A stretch of DNA of 9,263 nt from JADGNF01 sp964582085. GTDB taxonomy: Archaea > Thermoproteota > Bathyarchaeia > Bathyarchaeales > Bathycorpusculaceae. Positions 1-6,029 of this stretch are shown here, piece after piece. The notes under the pieces are model-generated. The model was not told the DNA's origin. It saw only the letters and a list, made by a program, of their open reading frames with translations, and did no database searches. Position 1 is the stretch's first letter, and every line of letters starts with the position of its first letter. Both the position numbers and the translations under genes were made by a program. The stretch spans positions 1 through 9,263 of the forward strand of contig CAZOPV010000013.1 of the NCBI GenBank assembly GCA_964582085.1, given 5' to 3'.

Positions 1-155
1 TCACTCAAGTTGCCAATGTGTGGAAAGCCAGAAGCTGCAATGCCCATCTCTGTCCTGACTAGATCCAAGTTTCTGTTTAGTTTCCGTTCTCTGTCAATTA
101 TTTTTGAAGCCATTTTGTCGTACCATGTGCCACGACCAATGATTGTCTCGTTCAT
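1..155 (-). CDS. lysS: Lysyl-tRNA synthetase, class I (N-terminal fragment)
   Basis: This is the first 51 codons of a gene that runs off the left edge. The protein would attach lysine to tRNA-Lys in the cytoplasm. The visible N-terminus reads MNETIIGRGTWYDKMASKII, then DRERKLNR, and ends in a stretch containing ASGFPHIGNLS. The WYDKMA segment and the PHIGN form of the class I HIGH ATP-binding signature, placed about 45 residues from the start, are what I expect of the archaeal class I LysRS, a Rossmann-fold enzyme distinct from the class II LysRS of most bacteria and eukaryotes. The ATG at 153-155 fits the usual N-terminus. A TATA-like box about 35 nt upstream suggests independent transcription with a very short leader. 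The KMSKS loop and anticodon-binding domain lie outside the window, so integrity cannot be judged. Confidence 0.85.
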   Translation of the reverse strand, partial: MNETIIGRGTWYDKMASKIIDRERKLNRNLDLVRTEMGIAASGFPHIGNLS

Positions 156-185
156 GAAACCCCACTAATACCATAAATAGGTCTG

Positions 186-193
186 CATATAAA
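186..193 (-). promoter_or_regulatory. TATA-like box of lysS
   Basis: Read on the minus strand this is TTTATATG preceded by a T run, a good match to an archaeal TATA box. Its centre is about 35 nt from the lysS ATG at 155, predicting a transcription start near 163-167 and a leader of about 10 nt. It lies in the 58-nt gap after the zinc-ribbon gene, so lysS is probably not simply read through from upstream. Confidence 0.55.
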
Positions 194-213
194 AAATGTT
201 TACAACAACGCAC

Positions 214-966
214 TCACAGCATTCCAAAGTTAGTGAATGGGATGTCTCCTTTTATGACCGCTCCAGATGCTCCGTCAATTAGCAGTTGGTAAACCTTGCC
301 TTTGTACTCATATTTTATGAACCAGATGGGTGCATGTAAATAGACAGTTTGGCGAATGTTCATTTCGTTTTTAATTTCGACTATTTTGTCTACATCTTGC
401 TGTGTCAAGTAATGATGGAGTTCATCAATCTCTTGTTTTGCCCGTTTTTCAGCTTCGTTCTTGTCGATTTCACTGTTAAAAGTTTTGGCGAAACCTTCGA
501 TTTTACGGAAGTCATAAGGGATTTTGCCTTCTAAAGGCACTTCATATTCTCTTGTAGGAAACTCTGTTGCTTTTCTGCCAAGAACAAGCCAACTATATTC
601 TTTTGTGAGGCGTCCTTCTTTAACAACTGGAGGCGTGATTCGTTCAAAAATACCCTTATATGCTGTCTCTGCCTCAACAGTTACAATCCAAAAAGGCAGA
701 TAAACCAAATTCTTTTCAAGTATTTTGGATTTCTTAGCAAGATCTGAAGGCTTCACAAACCCTGTGCGCATCCATTCTTTGATAGGTTCCTCAATTTGTG
801 TTGAGTCATACCTATTAAGCAGCATAGAATGTTCAAAGACGAAGGCTTTCCCTGTTTCTATCACAACCGTGTAGCCACAGTATTTACATGTAGCTAATAT
901 TTCGCCTGGTTCAAAAGATATTGGTGCTCCGCAGTGAGGACAACTAATCTCTTCTACAATTGACAT
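214..966 (-). CDS. Zinc-ribbon protein of unknown function with duplicated module
   Basis: The 250-aa protein begins with a zinc ribbon: Cys9-X2-Cys12, then Cys27-X2-Cys30 (CPHCG and CKYCG). The rest has no signal peptide or clear membrane helix and is probably cytosolic. Two stretches look like diverged copies of one module: residues 88-105 (VYLPFWIV ... YKG) and 208-223 (VYLHAPIWFIKYEYKG), the latter followed by LLIDGASGAVIKGD, which resembles a PepSY-like beta hairpin. Between them lies a charged, probably helical segment (about 165-200). I do not recognise a named family; such proteins are sometimes annotated only as zinc-ribbon domain proteins. The gene starts 4 nt after the stop of the oxidoreductase gene, so the two are very likely co-transcribed. 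An AAGG inside the upstream gene, 9 nt before the ATG, could serve as ribosome-binding site. Confidence 0.85.
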   Translation of the reverse strand: MSIVEEISCPHCGAPISFEPGEILATCKYCGYTVVIETGKAFVFEHSMLLNRYDSTQIEEPIKEWMRTGFVKPSDLAKKSKILEKNLVYLPFWIVTVEAETAYKGIFERITPPVVKEGRLTKEYSWLVLGRKATEFPTREYEVPLEGKIPYDFRKIEGFAKTFNSEIDKNEAEKRAKQEIDELHHYLTQQDVDKIVEIKNEMNIRQTVYLHAPIWFIKYEYKGKVYQLLIDGASGAVIKGDIPFTNFGML

Positions 967-970
967 CTGA

Positions 971-2353
971 TTACGCCTTGGGTTTTTCCCGTCTTAGTAT
1001 CTCTTTAGCTACAATAACCCCTGAACCGGAAGCTTGTATTAAGCCTCTTGTAACGCCTGCACCATCGCCGACAGTAAATAAGTTATGGATTTTAGTTTCT
1101 AAACAATTGCTTAATTGCAACCGAGAAGAATAGAATTTCACTTCAATACCGTAAAGCAGAGTGTCTCGTGAATGTAATCCTGGTGCCATCTTATCCAGTG
1201 CTTGCAACATTTCTCTAACGTCAGTCAAATAGCGGTATGGCAAGACAAAAGAAAGGTCACCCGGAGTGGCATTTTTCAATGTTGGAGTTACGACGCTTCT
1301 GGCAATTCTCTCAGGCGTTGATCGCCTGCCTGATTCCAAATCGCCTAGGCGCTGTATCATTACACCGCCACTGAGGAGATTTGAGAGTCTTGCAAGATAT
1401 TTTCCGTAAGCTATTGGCTCTTTGAAGGGTTCAGTGAAGGATGTGCTGACGAGGATAGCAAAATTTGTGTTTTCCGTTTTTCTTTCTGCATAGCTTTGAC
1501 CGTTGACTGTTAAGACTCCATTGTAGGATTCTGTTATAACCTCACCATAAGGTGCAACACAGAAAGTCCTAATTTGGTCGTCAAATGATTTGGAATAATA
1601 AATGAATTTAGGTTCATAAAGTACGTCAGTTAATGTTTCCATAACAGAGGCTAAAACTTCGACTCTTAATCCCACATCAACAGTATTGTTAAGAGTTTTC
1701 AAACCGAGAGCTTGGGCCTCTGCTTGAAGCCATTCTGCACCGCTTCTTCCAGGCGCTACAATAACGTATTTTCCTAAATATTTCTCGCCGTTAACAGTTT
1801 CAACGCCTTCTATAGAGCTGTCTTTGATTATAAGTCCTTTAACATCCACTCTTGGCTTGAAGTCCACTTTATTATCCAATTCTTGACGCATTTTCTTCAA
1901 TGTTTGAGCACATCTTTCAGTGCCCATGTGCCTGATTTTTTGGCGAACAAGTTTTAATCCAGCTAAAGAAGCTTGTCGCTCAATTTCCTCGATCTTCTCA
2001 ACATCATTCCCATAAACATGTTCAGTTGCTCCAAACTTCAAGTAAGTGTTATCTACATATTTTACAAGCTCGTCAAGTTCTTTATATGACATGTATTGGT
2101 TGAGCCATCCTCCCACTTCAGTAGAAAGCGTTAGCTTACCATCACTGAAGGCGCCAGCACCACCCCAACCAGATAGAAGAACGCATGGTTCGCAATGTAC
2201 GCATTCAAACCCGCGACTTGCAGGACATTTACGCTGGTTTATATCTGGTCCTCTGTCCAACATGAGAACGCGCAGGTTACTTTTTTCAGTTAGTTCTAGG
2301 GCTGAGAATATTCCTGCTGGACCAGCTCCAACTATTATTACATCATATTTCAA
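971..2353 (-). CDS. FAD-dependent dehydrogenase, COG2509-like
   Basis: A 460-aa cytosolic flavoprotein. Residues 4-35 form a dinucleotide-binding Rossmann start (DVIIVGAGPAG, then Asp33-Arg34-Gly35 closing the beta-alpha-beta unit). A second FAD contact is near the C-terminus, in HNLFTVGDGAGVTRGLIQAS followed by GSGVIVAKEIL. The stretch LSGWGGAGAFSDGKL (60-74) is characteristic of the COG2509 group of uncharacterised FAD-dependent dehydrogenases; electron donor and substrate are unknown. Four cysteines (43, 51, 54, 57) sit just before it in a CX7CX2CX2C spacing that could bind a metal or iron-sulfur centre; this is inference. The start is TTG: the Rossmann strand begins right after it and GGAG lies 10 nt upstream. 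Its own TATA-like box precedes it, and the zinc-ribbon gene follows after 4 nt, suggesting a two-gene operon. Confidence 0.88.
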   Translation of the reverse strand: MKYDVIIVGAGPAGIFSALELTEKSNLRVLMLDRGPDINQRKCPASRGFECVHCEPCVLLSGWGGAGAFSDGKLTLSTEVGGWLNQYMSYKELDELVKYVDNTYLKFGATEHVYGNDVEKIEEIERQASLAGLKLVRQKIRHMGTERCAQTLKKMRQELDNKVDFKPRVDVKGLIIKDSSIEGVETVNGEKYLGKYVIVAPGRSGAEWLQAEAQALGLKTLNNTVDVGLRVEVLASVMETLTDVLYEPKFIYYSKSFDDQIRTFCVAPYGEVITESYNGVLTVNGQSYAERKTENTNFAILVSTSFTEPFKEPIAYGKYLARLSNLLSGGVMIQRLGDLESGRRSTPERIARSVVTPTLKNATPGDLSFVLPYRYLTDVREMLQALDKMAPGLHSRDTLLYGIEVKFYSSRLQLSNCLETKIHNLFTVGDGAGVTRGLIQASGSGVIVAKEILRREKPKA

Positions 2354-2363
2354 AGGGCTTGCT

Positions 2364-2367
2364 CTCC
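2364..2367 (-). promoter_or_regulatory. Ribosome-binding site supporting a TTG start
   Basis: GGAG on the minus strand, 10 nt ahead of the TTG codon at 2351-2353. There is no in-frame ATG or GTG nearby upstream, and the FAD-binding strand begins at residue 4, so this site decides the start. Confidence 0.55.
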
Positions 2368-2398
2368 ACGGAACCCAAAAGTAAGTGTAACAAGTTGC

Positions 2399-2406
2399 AT
2401 ATATTT
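2399..2406 (-). promoter_or_regulatory. TATA-like box of the FAD dehydrogenase operon
   Basis: AAATATAT on the minus strand in the 88-nt gap after the cupin gene, about 50 nt before the TTG start. Predicted transcription start is near 2376, giving a leader of about 23 nt that includes the GGAG. This suggests the dehydrogenase is not solely dependent on the cupin transcript. Confidence 0.45.
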
Positions 2407-2441
2407 TTAGCGAGCAAGTTAATGTTTAGAATTTCAGCATC

Positions 2442-2783
2442 TTACTTTTGTGTGTGCGGTACGAGACAGAGAAATTTCAGGGGTTTTTTGCCGTTGTTTT
2501 TGAACTGGTGTTTCTCATTCGGAGGGATAAAAATAGCATCTCCAGCATTAAATTCCTTTTCTTCTGTTCCCCCTATTACAATGCCTTTGCCTTCAAGGAT
2601 GTAGACTTCGTGTTCCCATGAGTGGCTGTGAAGAGGACTGTATCCCTTTGGTTCCATTTCAAAAAGCCTCATGGCAAAATTAGGAGCACCTATTTCCTTT
2701 GTGATTAGCCATCGCACTTTTAGTTTTGAGGCTCCTTCATTTGCATTTTTTGCTTCGATATCTCGATAGTGAATTATTTTCAT
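2442..2783 (-). CDS. Small single-domain cupin protein
   Basis: A 113-aa protein built almost entirely of one cupin beta barrel. Motif 1 is YSPLHSHSWEHEVYILEGKG (from Tyr48) and motif 2 is GDAIFIPPNEKHQFKN (from Gly81). His52, His54, Glu59 and His92 are the expected metal ligands, so it should bind a divalent metal such as Mn, Fe or Zn. Single-domain cupins act as isomerases, dioxygenases or ligand sensors, and the sequence does not reveal which. The frame stays open back to a GTG at 2835-2837, but I chose the ATG at 2781-2783: GAGG lies 8 nt ahead of it, and a strong TATA-like box at 2838-2846 abuts the GTG, so a transcript starting about 25 nt downstream could not contain that codon. It ends 88 nt before the FAD dehydrogenase gene, and a functional link is possible but unproven. 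Confidence 0.85.
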   Translation of the reverse strand: MKIIHYRDIEAKNANEGASKLKVRWLITKEIGAPNFAMRLFEMEPKGYSPLHSHSWEHEVYILEGKGIVIGGTEEKEFNAGDAIFIPPNEKHQFKNNGKKPLKFLCLVPHTQK

Positions 2784-2791
2784 TAACATCG

Positions 2792-2795
2792 CCTC
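2792..2795 (-). promoter_or_regulatory. Ribosome-binding site of the cupin gene
   Basis: GAGG on the minus strand, 8 nt before the ATG at 2783. The next ATG upstream (2787-2789) would be only 2 nt from this site, which favours 2783 as the start. Confidence 0.5.
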
Positions 2796-2837
2796 ATTGA
2801 ATTGGCTTTTTGCAGTTGTCTGATAGATTATGACCAC

Positions 2838-2846
2838 ATATATATA
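2838..2846 (-). promoter_or_regulatory. TATA box of the cupin gene
   Basis: An alternating AT run, TATATATAT on the minus strand within CTATATATATGTGG. It predicts transcription from about 2815 and a leader near 30 nt for the ATG at 2783. It directly abuts the GTG at 2835-2837 that would open the longest version of the reading frame, ruling that start out if this is the promoter. Confidence 0.6.
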
Positions 2847-2916
2847 GCTTGAATTTAATATTCCTCTAAAAAATCGGCTGAATTCTCCCGCAAATCCTCC
2901 TTTTTCTGTTTCTTTC

Positions 2917-3219
2917 TTGTTTTGGCAGTTGTTTCTTACGAAGTTTGATTCTGAGGTTTTGGAGTTTCTTTCTGTTTTGAAGTTTGGAACGTTAATGTTT
3001 ATAGTGGTGGTTTGGCTCCAGAATATAGACTACTCGCCTGAGACTATTAGAATTTATGTGGGTGCCGTTCAAAGTTTGGCTAAATACTTTGATGTTCCCA
3101 TAAGCTTATATTATGTGCAAGTCTGTGGTTATGATGAAGAGCTCATCTATGCAGTGTCCTCAAGGCTGTGCACGCATATTTCCACAAAAAAGCCCAAAAG
3201 TTTGCTGGTTTTTTGGTAA
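2917..3219 (+). pseudogene. Possible relic of a tyrosine recombinase core-binding domain
   Basis: This weak open frame of about 100 codons starts at TTG with no good ribosome-binding site. Its middle, YSPETIRIYVGAVQSLAKYF (residues 39-58), looks like the first helices of the SAM-like core-binding domain of XerC/D-type integrases, where a Ser-x-x-Thr-(I/V)-x-x-Tyr pattern starts the helix. What follows does not continue as an integrase in this frame: no catalytic domain with Arg, His-x-x-Arg or Tyr is visible on the plus strand up to 3354, where the next gene ends on the opposite strand. Low-complexity hydrophobic codons before the motif also look non-coding. I read it as a decayed fragment. 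It could instead be a small unrelated gene, or chance. The stretch from 3220 to 3354 holds only short interrupted frames. Confidence 0.3.
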
Positions 3220-3354
3220 GCTACTTGACGAGGTCCTGCTTGTTGGTTTAGAGCTCATAAAAGATTGATTATTTGTCAGTACATAGTATGCCCTGTCAGA
3301 ATTTACGAAGTTCTGAGGGAAAAAGGACTTACGAACTTTATCAAGGTTGGTGAC

Positions 3355-3984
3355 TTATGGATCGGTAGACTTCTTTGAAACCTTGCTCCTAGTTATCTGG
3401 ATAGTTTTGACCACAACAATGCTCAATGCCAAGGCTACAGCAAATAAGTAAGGAAGGTTTTTTTCCGCTTCAGACCAGACAAAAGTGCCTACTACTTTTT
3501 CTTCGATCTCTGCCGAAGTGGGAATATGAATATTGTTAAGTGGGGGGTAGTAAACTTGCGTACGGACGCCGCTTATGTGTCCTGTTCCGTTGGCATAACT
3601 TACAAGGTATAAGAAAGGATTGAAGGTAATGGAGAGGTTGAACTTGCAAACTGTCCCATCACATGGATGATTTGGCCTTATAAGGGTTTTCGAAACCATT
3701 TGAAATGATTTTGAGTAGCCAATTCCTTCGACGAGCGCGATTGCGAAAAGAAGCAACATTATCATAAAGCTGGCACCCAATATCCTAGCGAGAAATGAAA
3801 CGGCTCTTCTAACCTTTTCACGACGAGCCTTTCTTGCTTCTGTAGTGTTTATTATGTCATCAAGAGACCCTTGTCGTGTGCTAAATACACTAGGAGGATT
3901 CCTTCTTCCAAAAATGAATTTTATCTGTTTTTGGCGCATCAAATGTAAAAATAGGTGTTTGTGAAGCAATCTATCAAAGAACAT
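3355..3984 (-). CDS. Two-helix membrane protein of unknown family
   Basis: A 209-aa protein I do not recognise. The N-terminal 60 residues are strongly basic and hydrophilic (EARKARREKVRR at 49-60) and should be cytoplasmic. Residues 63-88 form a first membrane helix. Residues 90-176 form a loop, probably extracytoplasmic, with two cysteines five apart (108 and 113) and two N-glycosylation sequons (NLS at 116, NGT at 132). Residues 177-196 form a second helix, followed by a basic tail (RSKVSKKS). The positive-inside pattern at both ends supports this topology. The two cysteines could form a small disulfide loop. The ATG at 3982-3984 lies about 34 nt from a TATA-like box, implying an almost leaderless mRNA; Met16 is an alternative start. 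It stands alone, with no partner within 350 bp on either side. Confidence 0.7.
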   Translation of the reverse strand: MFFDRLLHKHLFLHLMRQKQIKFIFGRRNPPSVFSTRQGSLDDIINTTEARKARREKVRRAVSFLARILGASFMIMLLLFAIALVEGIGYSKSFQMVSKTLIRPNHPCDGTVCKFNLSITFNPFLYLVSYANGTGHISGVRTQVYYPPLNNIHIPTSAEIEEKVVGTFVWSEAEKNLPYLFAVALALSIVVVKTIQITRSKVSKKSTDP

Positions 3985-4354
3985 ATGTTTCCCATAAGAA
4001 ATACATCACAAACGATATTTAATCTTTGGTCTCTGAGTCACTAGCGCGCGCCAAGGTGTTCCGCTAACAGCGACTAACTGAACGTTAGCTAAAAAAACTT
4101 AATCATGTTGAATATGTGCTATTTAAAAAAAGGATTTACGAGGTTTAGGACTTTTACTTTTCAAAGGTTGGGGCGATATCTTTTGAATGAGACGGGGAGA
4201 GCCATTAAAGTTGGAGGAGCGTTAGAAAATTTGAGGTATATCAGACCCGTGGCAAAAGAAATCGGTCTAATACAATTGTTAAGGATAGGATAGTTGCTTT
4301 TTAATTTTGTCAGTGGGTGTACTGTGTTCAGATAATGAGAGAAAATAGGATGGT
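3985..4354. other. 370-bp stretch without a convincing gene
   Basis: It separates two minus-strand genes. It holds the putative promoter of the membrane protein gene near 4015-4022, a GC-rich patch at 4043-4052, and a short inverted repeat, GCTAAC at 4063-4068 against GTTAGC at 4084-4089 (6-bp stem, 15-nt loop). A plus-strand frame of 62 codons (ATG at 4105, stop at 4291-4293) has a basic, helical-looking product, but no ribosome-binding site, no recognisable motif and no partner. I do not call it a gene, though a small orphan gene cannot be excluded. Confidence 0.5.
4015..4022 (-). promoter_or_regulatory. TATA-like box of the two-helix membrane protein gene
   Basis: TTAAATAT on the minus strand, centred about 34 nt from the ATG at 3984. 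Predicted transcription start is near 3992, so the mRNA would have fewer than about 10 leader bases, and no Shine-Dalgarno sequence is seen. Confidence 0.4.
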
Positions 4355-5707
4355 TTACGGTTGGGTTTTTCTTAGGGTTTTCCTTGCACTGAATGTTATG
4401 ACAAGTGTTGTGATGGCTATTAGGAGCAGCATCATAATGTTAATTGGATATTCTGGGATTACGAAGTCTTCGAGTTGTAGGATTATCTGTTGGTTTCCAG
4501 TCATGTTCACTGATGTGCTTTTTGAGTGGGTTTCATATGCTGCTTCAACAGTGTAGTTTCCAACAGGATATTCTCCCGTGGCATTCTTCATCTTCTCTAC
4601 CAAAGTAAATGTCGCCCAACCGTCTATGTCTGTCAGCTTTGACCCAGCTGTTGTTGCGTTAGGGTAGGTTGCAGTAACATTTGCAGAGGGCACGTTTTGA
4701 CCGATGGAATCTGTTACGTGGACGTCAAGATACCAGCAGACGTAAACCTCTGACTGGTCTTGGATGTTGTAGCGGTTGCTTGTTGAGTTGACAAACCGAA
4801 ATGTAGTGTGCGCGAGGCGAGTGTTTAAGTATTCAGTTGTTGAGTTGCAGATAAATACGTCTGAAAAACCACGGGCATAGATTTCGTTTAGCTTGGAGTT
4901 TGAGATCGTTATGTTTGAATACTCATAGATTTCGAATTTCCAACTTTCAACTTGTGTGCCTGTTAACGTGAGGTTTGATGCCCAACCCCCAGGTGCAGTT
5001 AAAACTGAGCAGTTTTGCTGAAAGTCCCAGTAGTCGAAAAAACCTGGCTTAAGCCCATCAACAGAACAGTTTGCTGACTGAGTAACTAAGAAGCATTTCT
5101 CAATGGTAGAGTTTAGCACATCAATATTTAGTCTGCTATAAGCCTGTAGAAGCTGAAGCGTACAGTTGAAGACGCTGAAGCTTGAATCTTCGCGGGCTTC
5201 GATGGCAAAACACAAATCACAATTTGCCAAGTTTACAATAGCAAAGTCAAGGCCACCGCAGTCCCACAAAGTAGCATTTGAAATTTCTGTAACAGAGGAT
5301 TCCCAGCCGTAGAGATAGGCTGTTGAAGCTGTAAGGTTGTTAAGCGACGCTGAGGTGTTTCCGTAGAAATCAATTTCCAGATAGTAACCACTTGAAGCTA
5401 TTGTGGTGTTCTCTGCTAAAAGACGCGGGTTTCCGTTAACTGGATTTCTGAAAATCATAGTGAATTGGAAATCGTCTACTTGTGTAAAGTTTAGAACGGC
5501 ATTCTGCAAAATCAGAGTAGCATTTTCTTCTACAATTATGCTTCCATTGATGTCAAATCTTCCTTCAATGACAGTTACGTTGTTACCATTCAGTATTAAG
5601 TCTCCTTGATATATGTCTGGAGAAGCCTCAACTGATACAATAGCCTTTTTTTGTAAAAGCCCAACAGTCAACAGCAAGAAAAACAAAACAAACATTACCC
5701 GTTTCAT
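4355..5707 (-). CDS. Secreted beta-helix-like surface glycoprotein with C-terminal anchor
   Basis: A 450-aa exported protein. It opens with a signal peptide (MKRVMFVLFFLLLTVGLL, cleavage probably after the VEA that follows). Numbering from the upstream ATG at 5722, residues 40-330 are short Asn-, Ser- and Thr-rich strands with hydrophobic repeats, the look of a right-handed parallel beta helix. Residues 332-415 resemble an Ig-like or carboxypeptidase-regulatory domain (VHVTDSIGQNVPSANVTATY, later GNYTVEAAY). A PEYP motif (423-426), a membrane helix (427-445) and a basic tail (ARKTLRK) form an archaeal sorting or anchoring signal resembling PEF-CTERM. I count 21 Asn-X-Ser/Thr sequons, so heavy glycosylation is likely. 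Its ligand or substrate is unknown; no catalytic triad is evident. I prefer the ATG at 5705-5707 because it puts Lys-Arg directly before the hydrophobic core; the ATG at 5720-5722 would add only five residues. Confidence 0.8.
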   Translation of the reverse strand: MKRVMFVLFFLLLTVGLLQKKAIVSVEASPDIYQGDLILNGNNVTVIEGRFDINGSIIVEENATLILQNAVLNFTQVDDFQFTMIFRNPVNGNPRLLAENTTIASSGYYLEIDFYGNTSASLNNLTASTAYLYGWESSVTEISNATLWDCGGLDFAIVNLANCDLCFAIEAREDSSFSVFNCTLQLLQAYSRLNIDVLNSTIEKCFLVTQSANCSVDGLKPGFFDYWDFQQNCSVLTAPGGWASNLTLTGTQVESWKFEIYEYSNITISNSKLNEIYARGFSDVFICNSTTEYLNTRLAHTTFRFVNSTSNRYNIQDQSEVYVCWYLDVHVTDSIGQNVPSANVTATYPNATTAGSKLTDIDGWATFTLVEKMKNATGEYPVGNYTVEAAYETHSKSTSVNMTGNQQIILQLEDFVIPEYPINIMMLLLIAITTLVITFSARKTLRKTQP

Positions 5708-5798
5708 AACGCATCGTTCCATCTATTTAGCAAATTCAGTTATTATGGTTTTTGGAAAAATAGCATCCACTCGTGCATTTCTTATCTCTTGACAATTT

Positions 5799-5806
5799 TT
5801 TATAAA
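5799..5806 (-). promoter_or_regulatory. TATA-like box, probably for the surface protein gene
   Basis: TTTATAAA, a perfect palindrome and hence readable either way. On the minus strand it predicts transcription from about 5777 and a leader of about 70 nt ahead of the ATG at 5707, long for this neighbourhood. Its position relative to the plus-strand gene at 6030 is too distant for it to be that gene's simple promoter. Confidence 0.4.
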
Positions 5807-5929
5807 TAATCCTTTTTACTAAACTGTTTTGCAAATTTTACTGCCATTGACACTATTTCCAATATCTGGACTTACTGTTCGTCAACGATGATTAAAAGCT
5901 TCATATAACCTTCTCTTACGCAAACCATA

Positions 5930-5961
5930 GGTTGGTTGAATAGAACTTCACCCCAACAACC
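5930..5961. repeat. Imperfect inverted repeat upstream of the crotonase gene
   Basis: GGTTG-G-TTG at 5930-5938 pairs with CAACAACC at 5954-5961, leaving one bulged G and a 15-nt loop. It ends 4 nt before the TATA-like box at 5965, a position where an archaeal activator or repressor might bind. Chance occurrence is possible in a repeat this short. Confidence 0.3.
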
Positions 5962-5964
5962 GAA

Positions 5965-5973
5965 CTTAAATAG
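5965..5973 (+). promoter_or_regulatory. TATA-like box of the crotonase gene
   Basis: CTTAAATAG, about 60 nt before the ATG at 6030. It predicts a start near 5993 so that the transcript includes the AAGGAG site. A second candidate, GTTTAAAA at 5992-5999, would start transcription too far downstream to include that site. Confidence 0.4.
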
Positions 5974-6015
5974 AAGAAACTAGCAGAAAAGGTTTAAAAC
6001 GTCTGAAACATCATG

Positions 6016-6021
6016 AAGGAG
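6016..6021 (+). promoter_or_regulatory. Ribosome-binding site of the crotonase gene
   Basis: AAGGAG with an 8-nt spacer to the ATG at 6030, the strongest Shine-Dalgarno match in the window, which fixes the start. Confidence 0.65.
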
Positions 6022-6029
6022 AAAATTGA

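Larger units (their letters stand above)
5708..6029. other. Divergent promoter region between surface protein and crotonase genes
   Basis: About 320 bp with no coding potential that I can see. It separates two genes transcribed away from each other and holds a TATA-like sequence for each side, plus an imperfect inverted repeat at 5930-5961 just upstream of the crotonase TATA-like box. No RNA gene or riboswitch-like structure is evident. Confidence 0.6.

Noticed and set aside
4105..4293. A 62-codon plus-strand frame (ATG at 4105)
   Set aside because: No ribosome-binding site, no recognisable motif, no conserved neighbour. Kept only as a remark in the intergenic entry.
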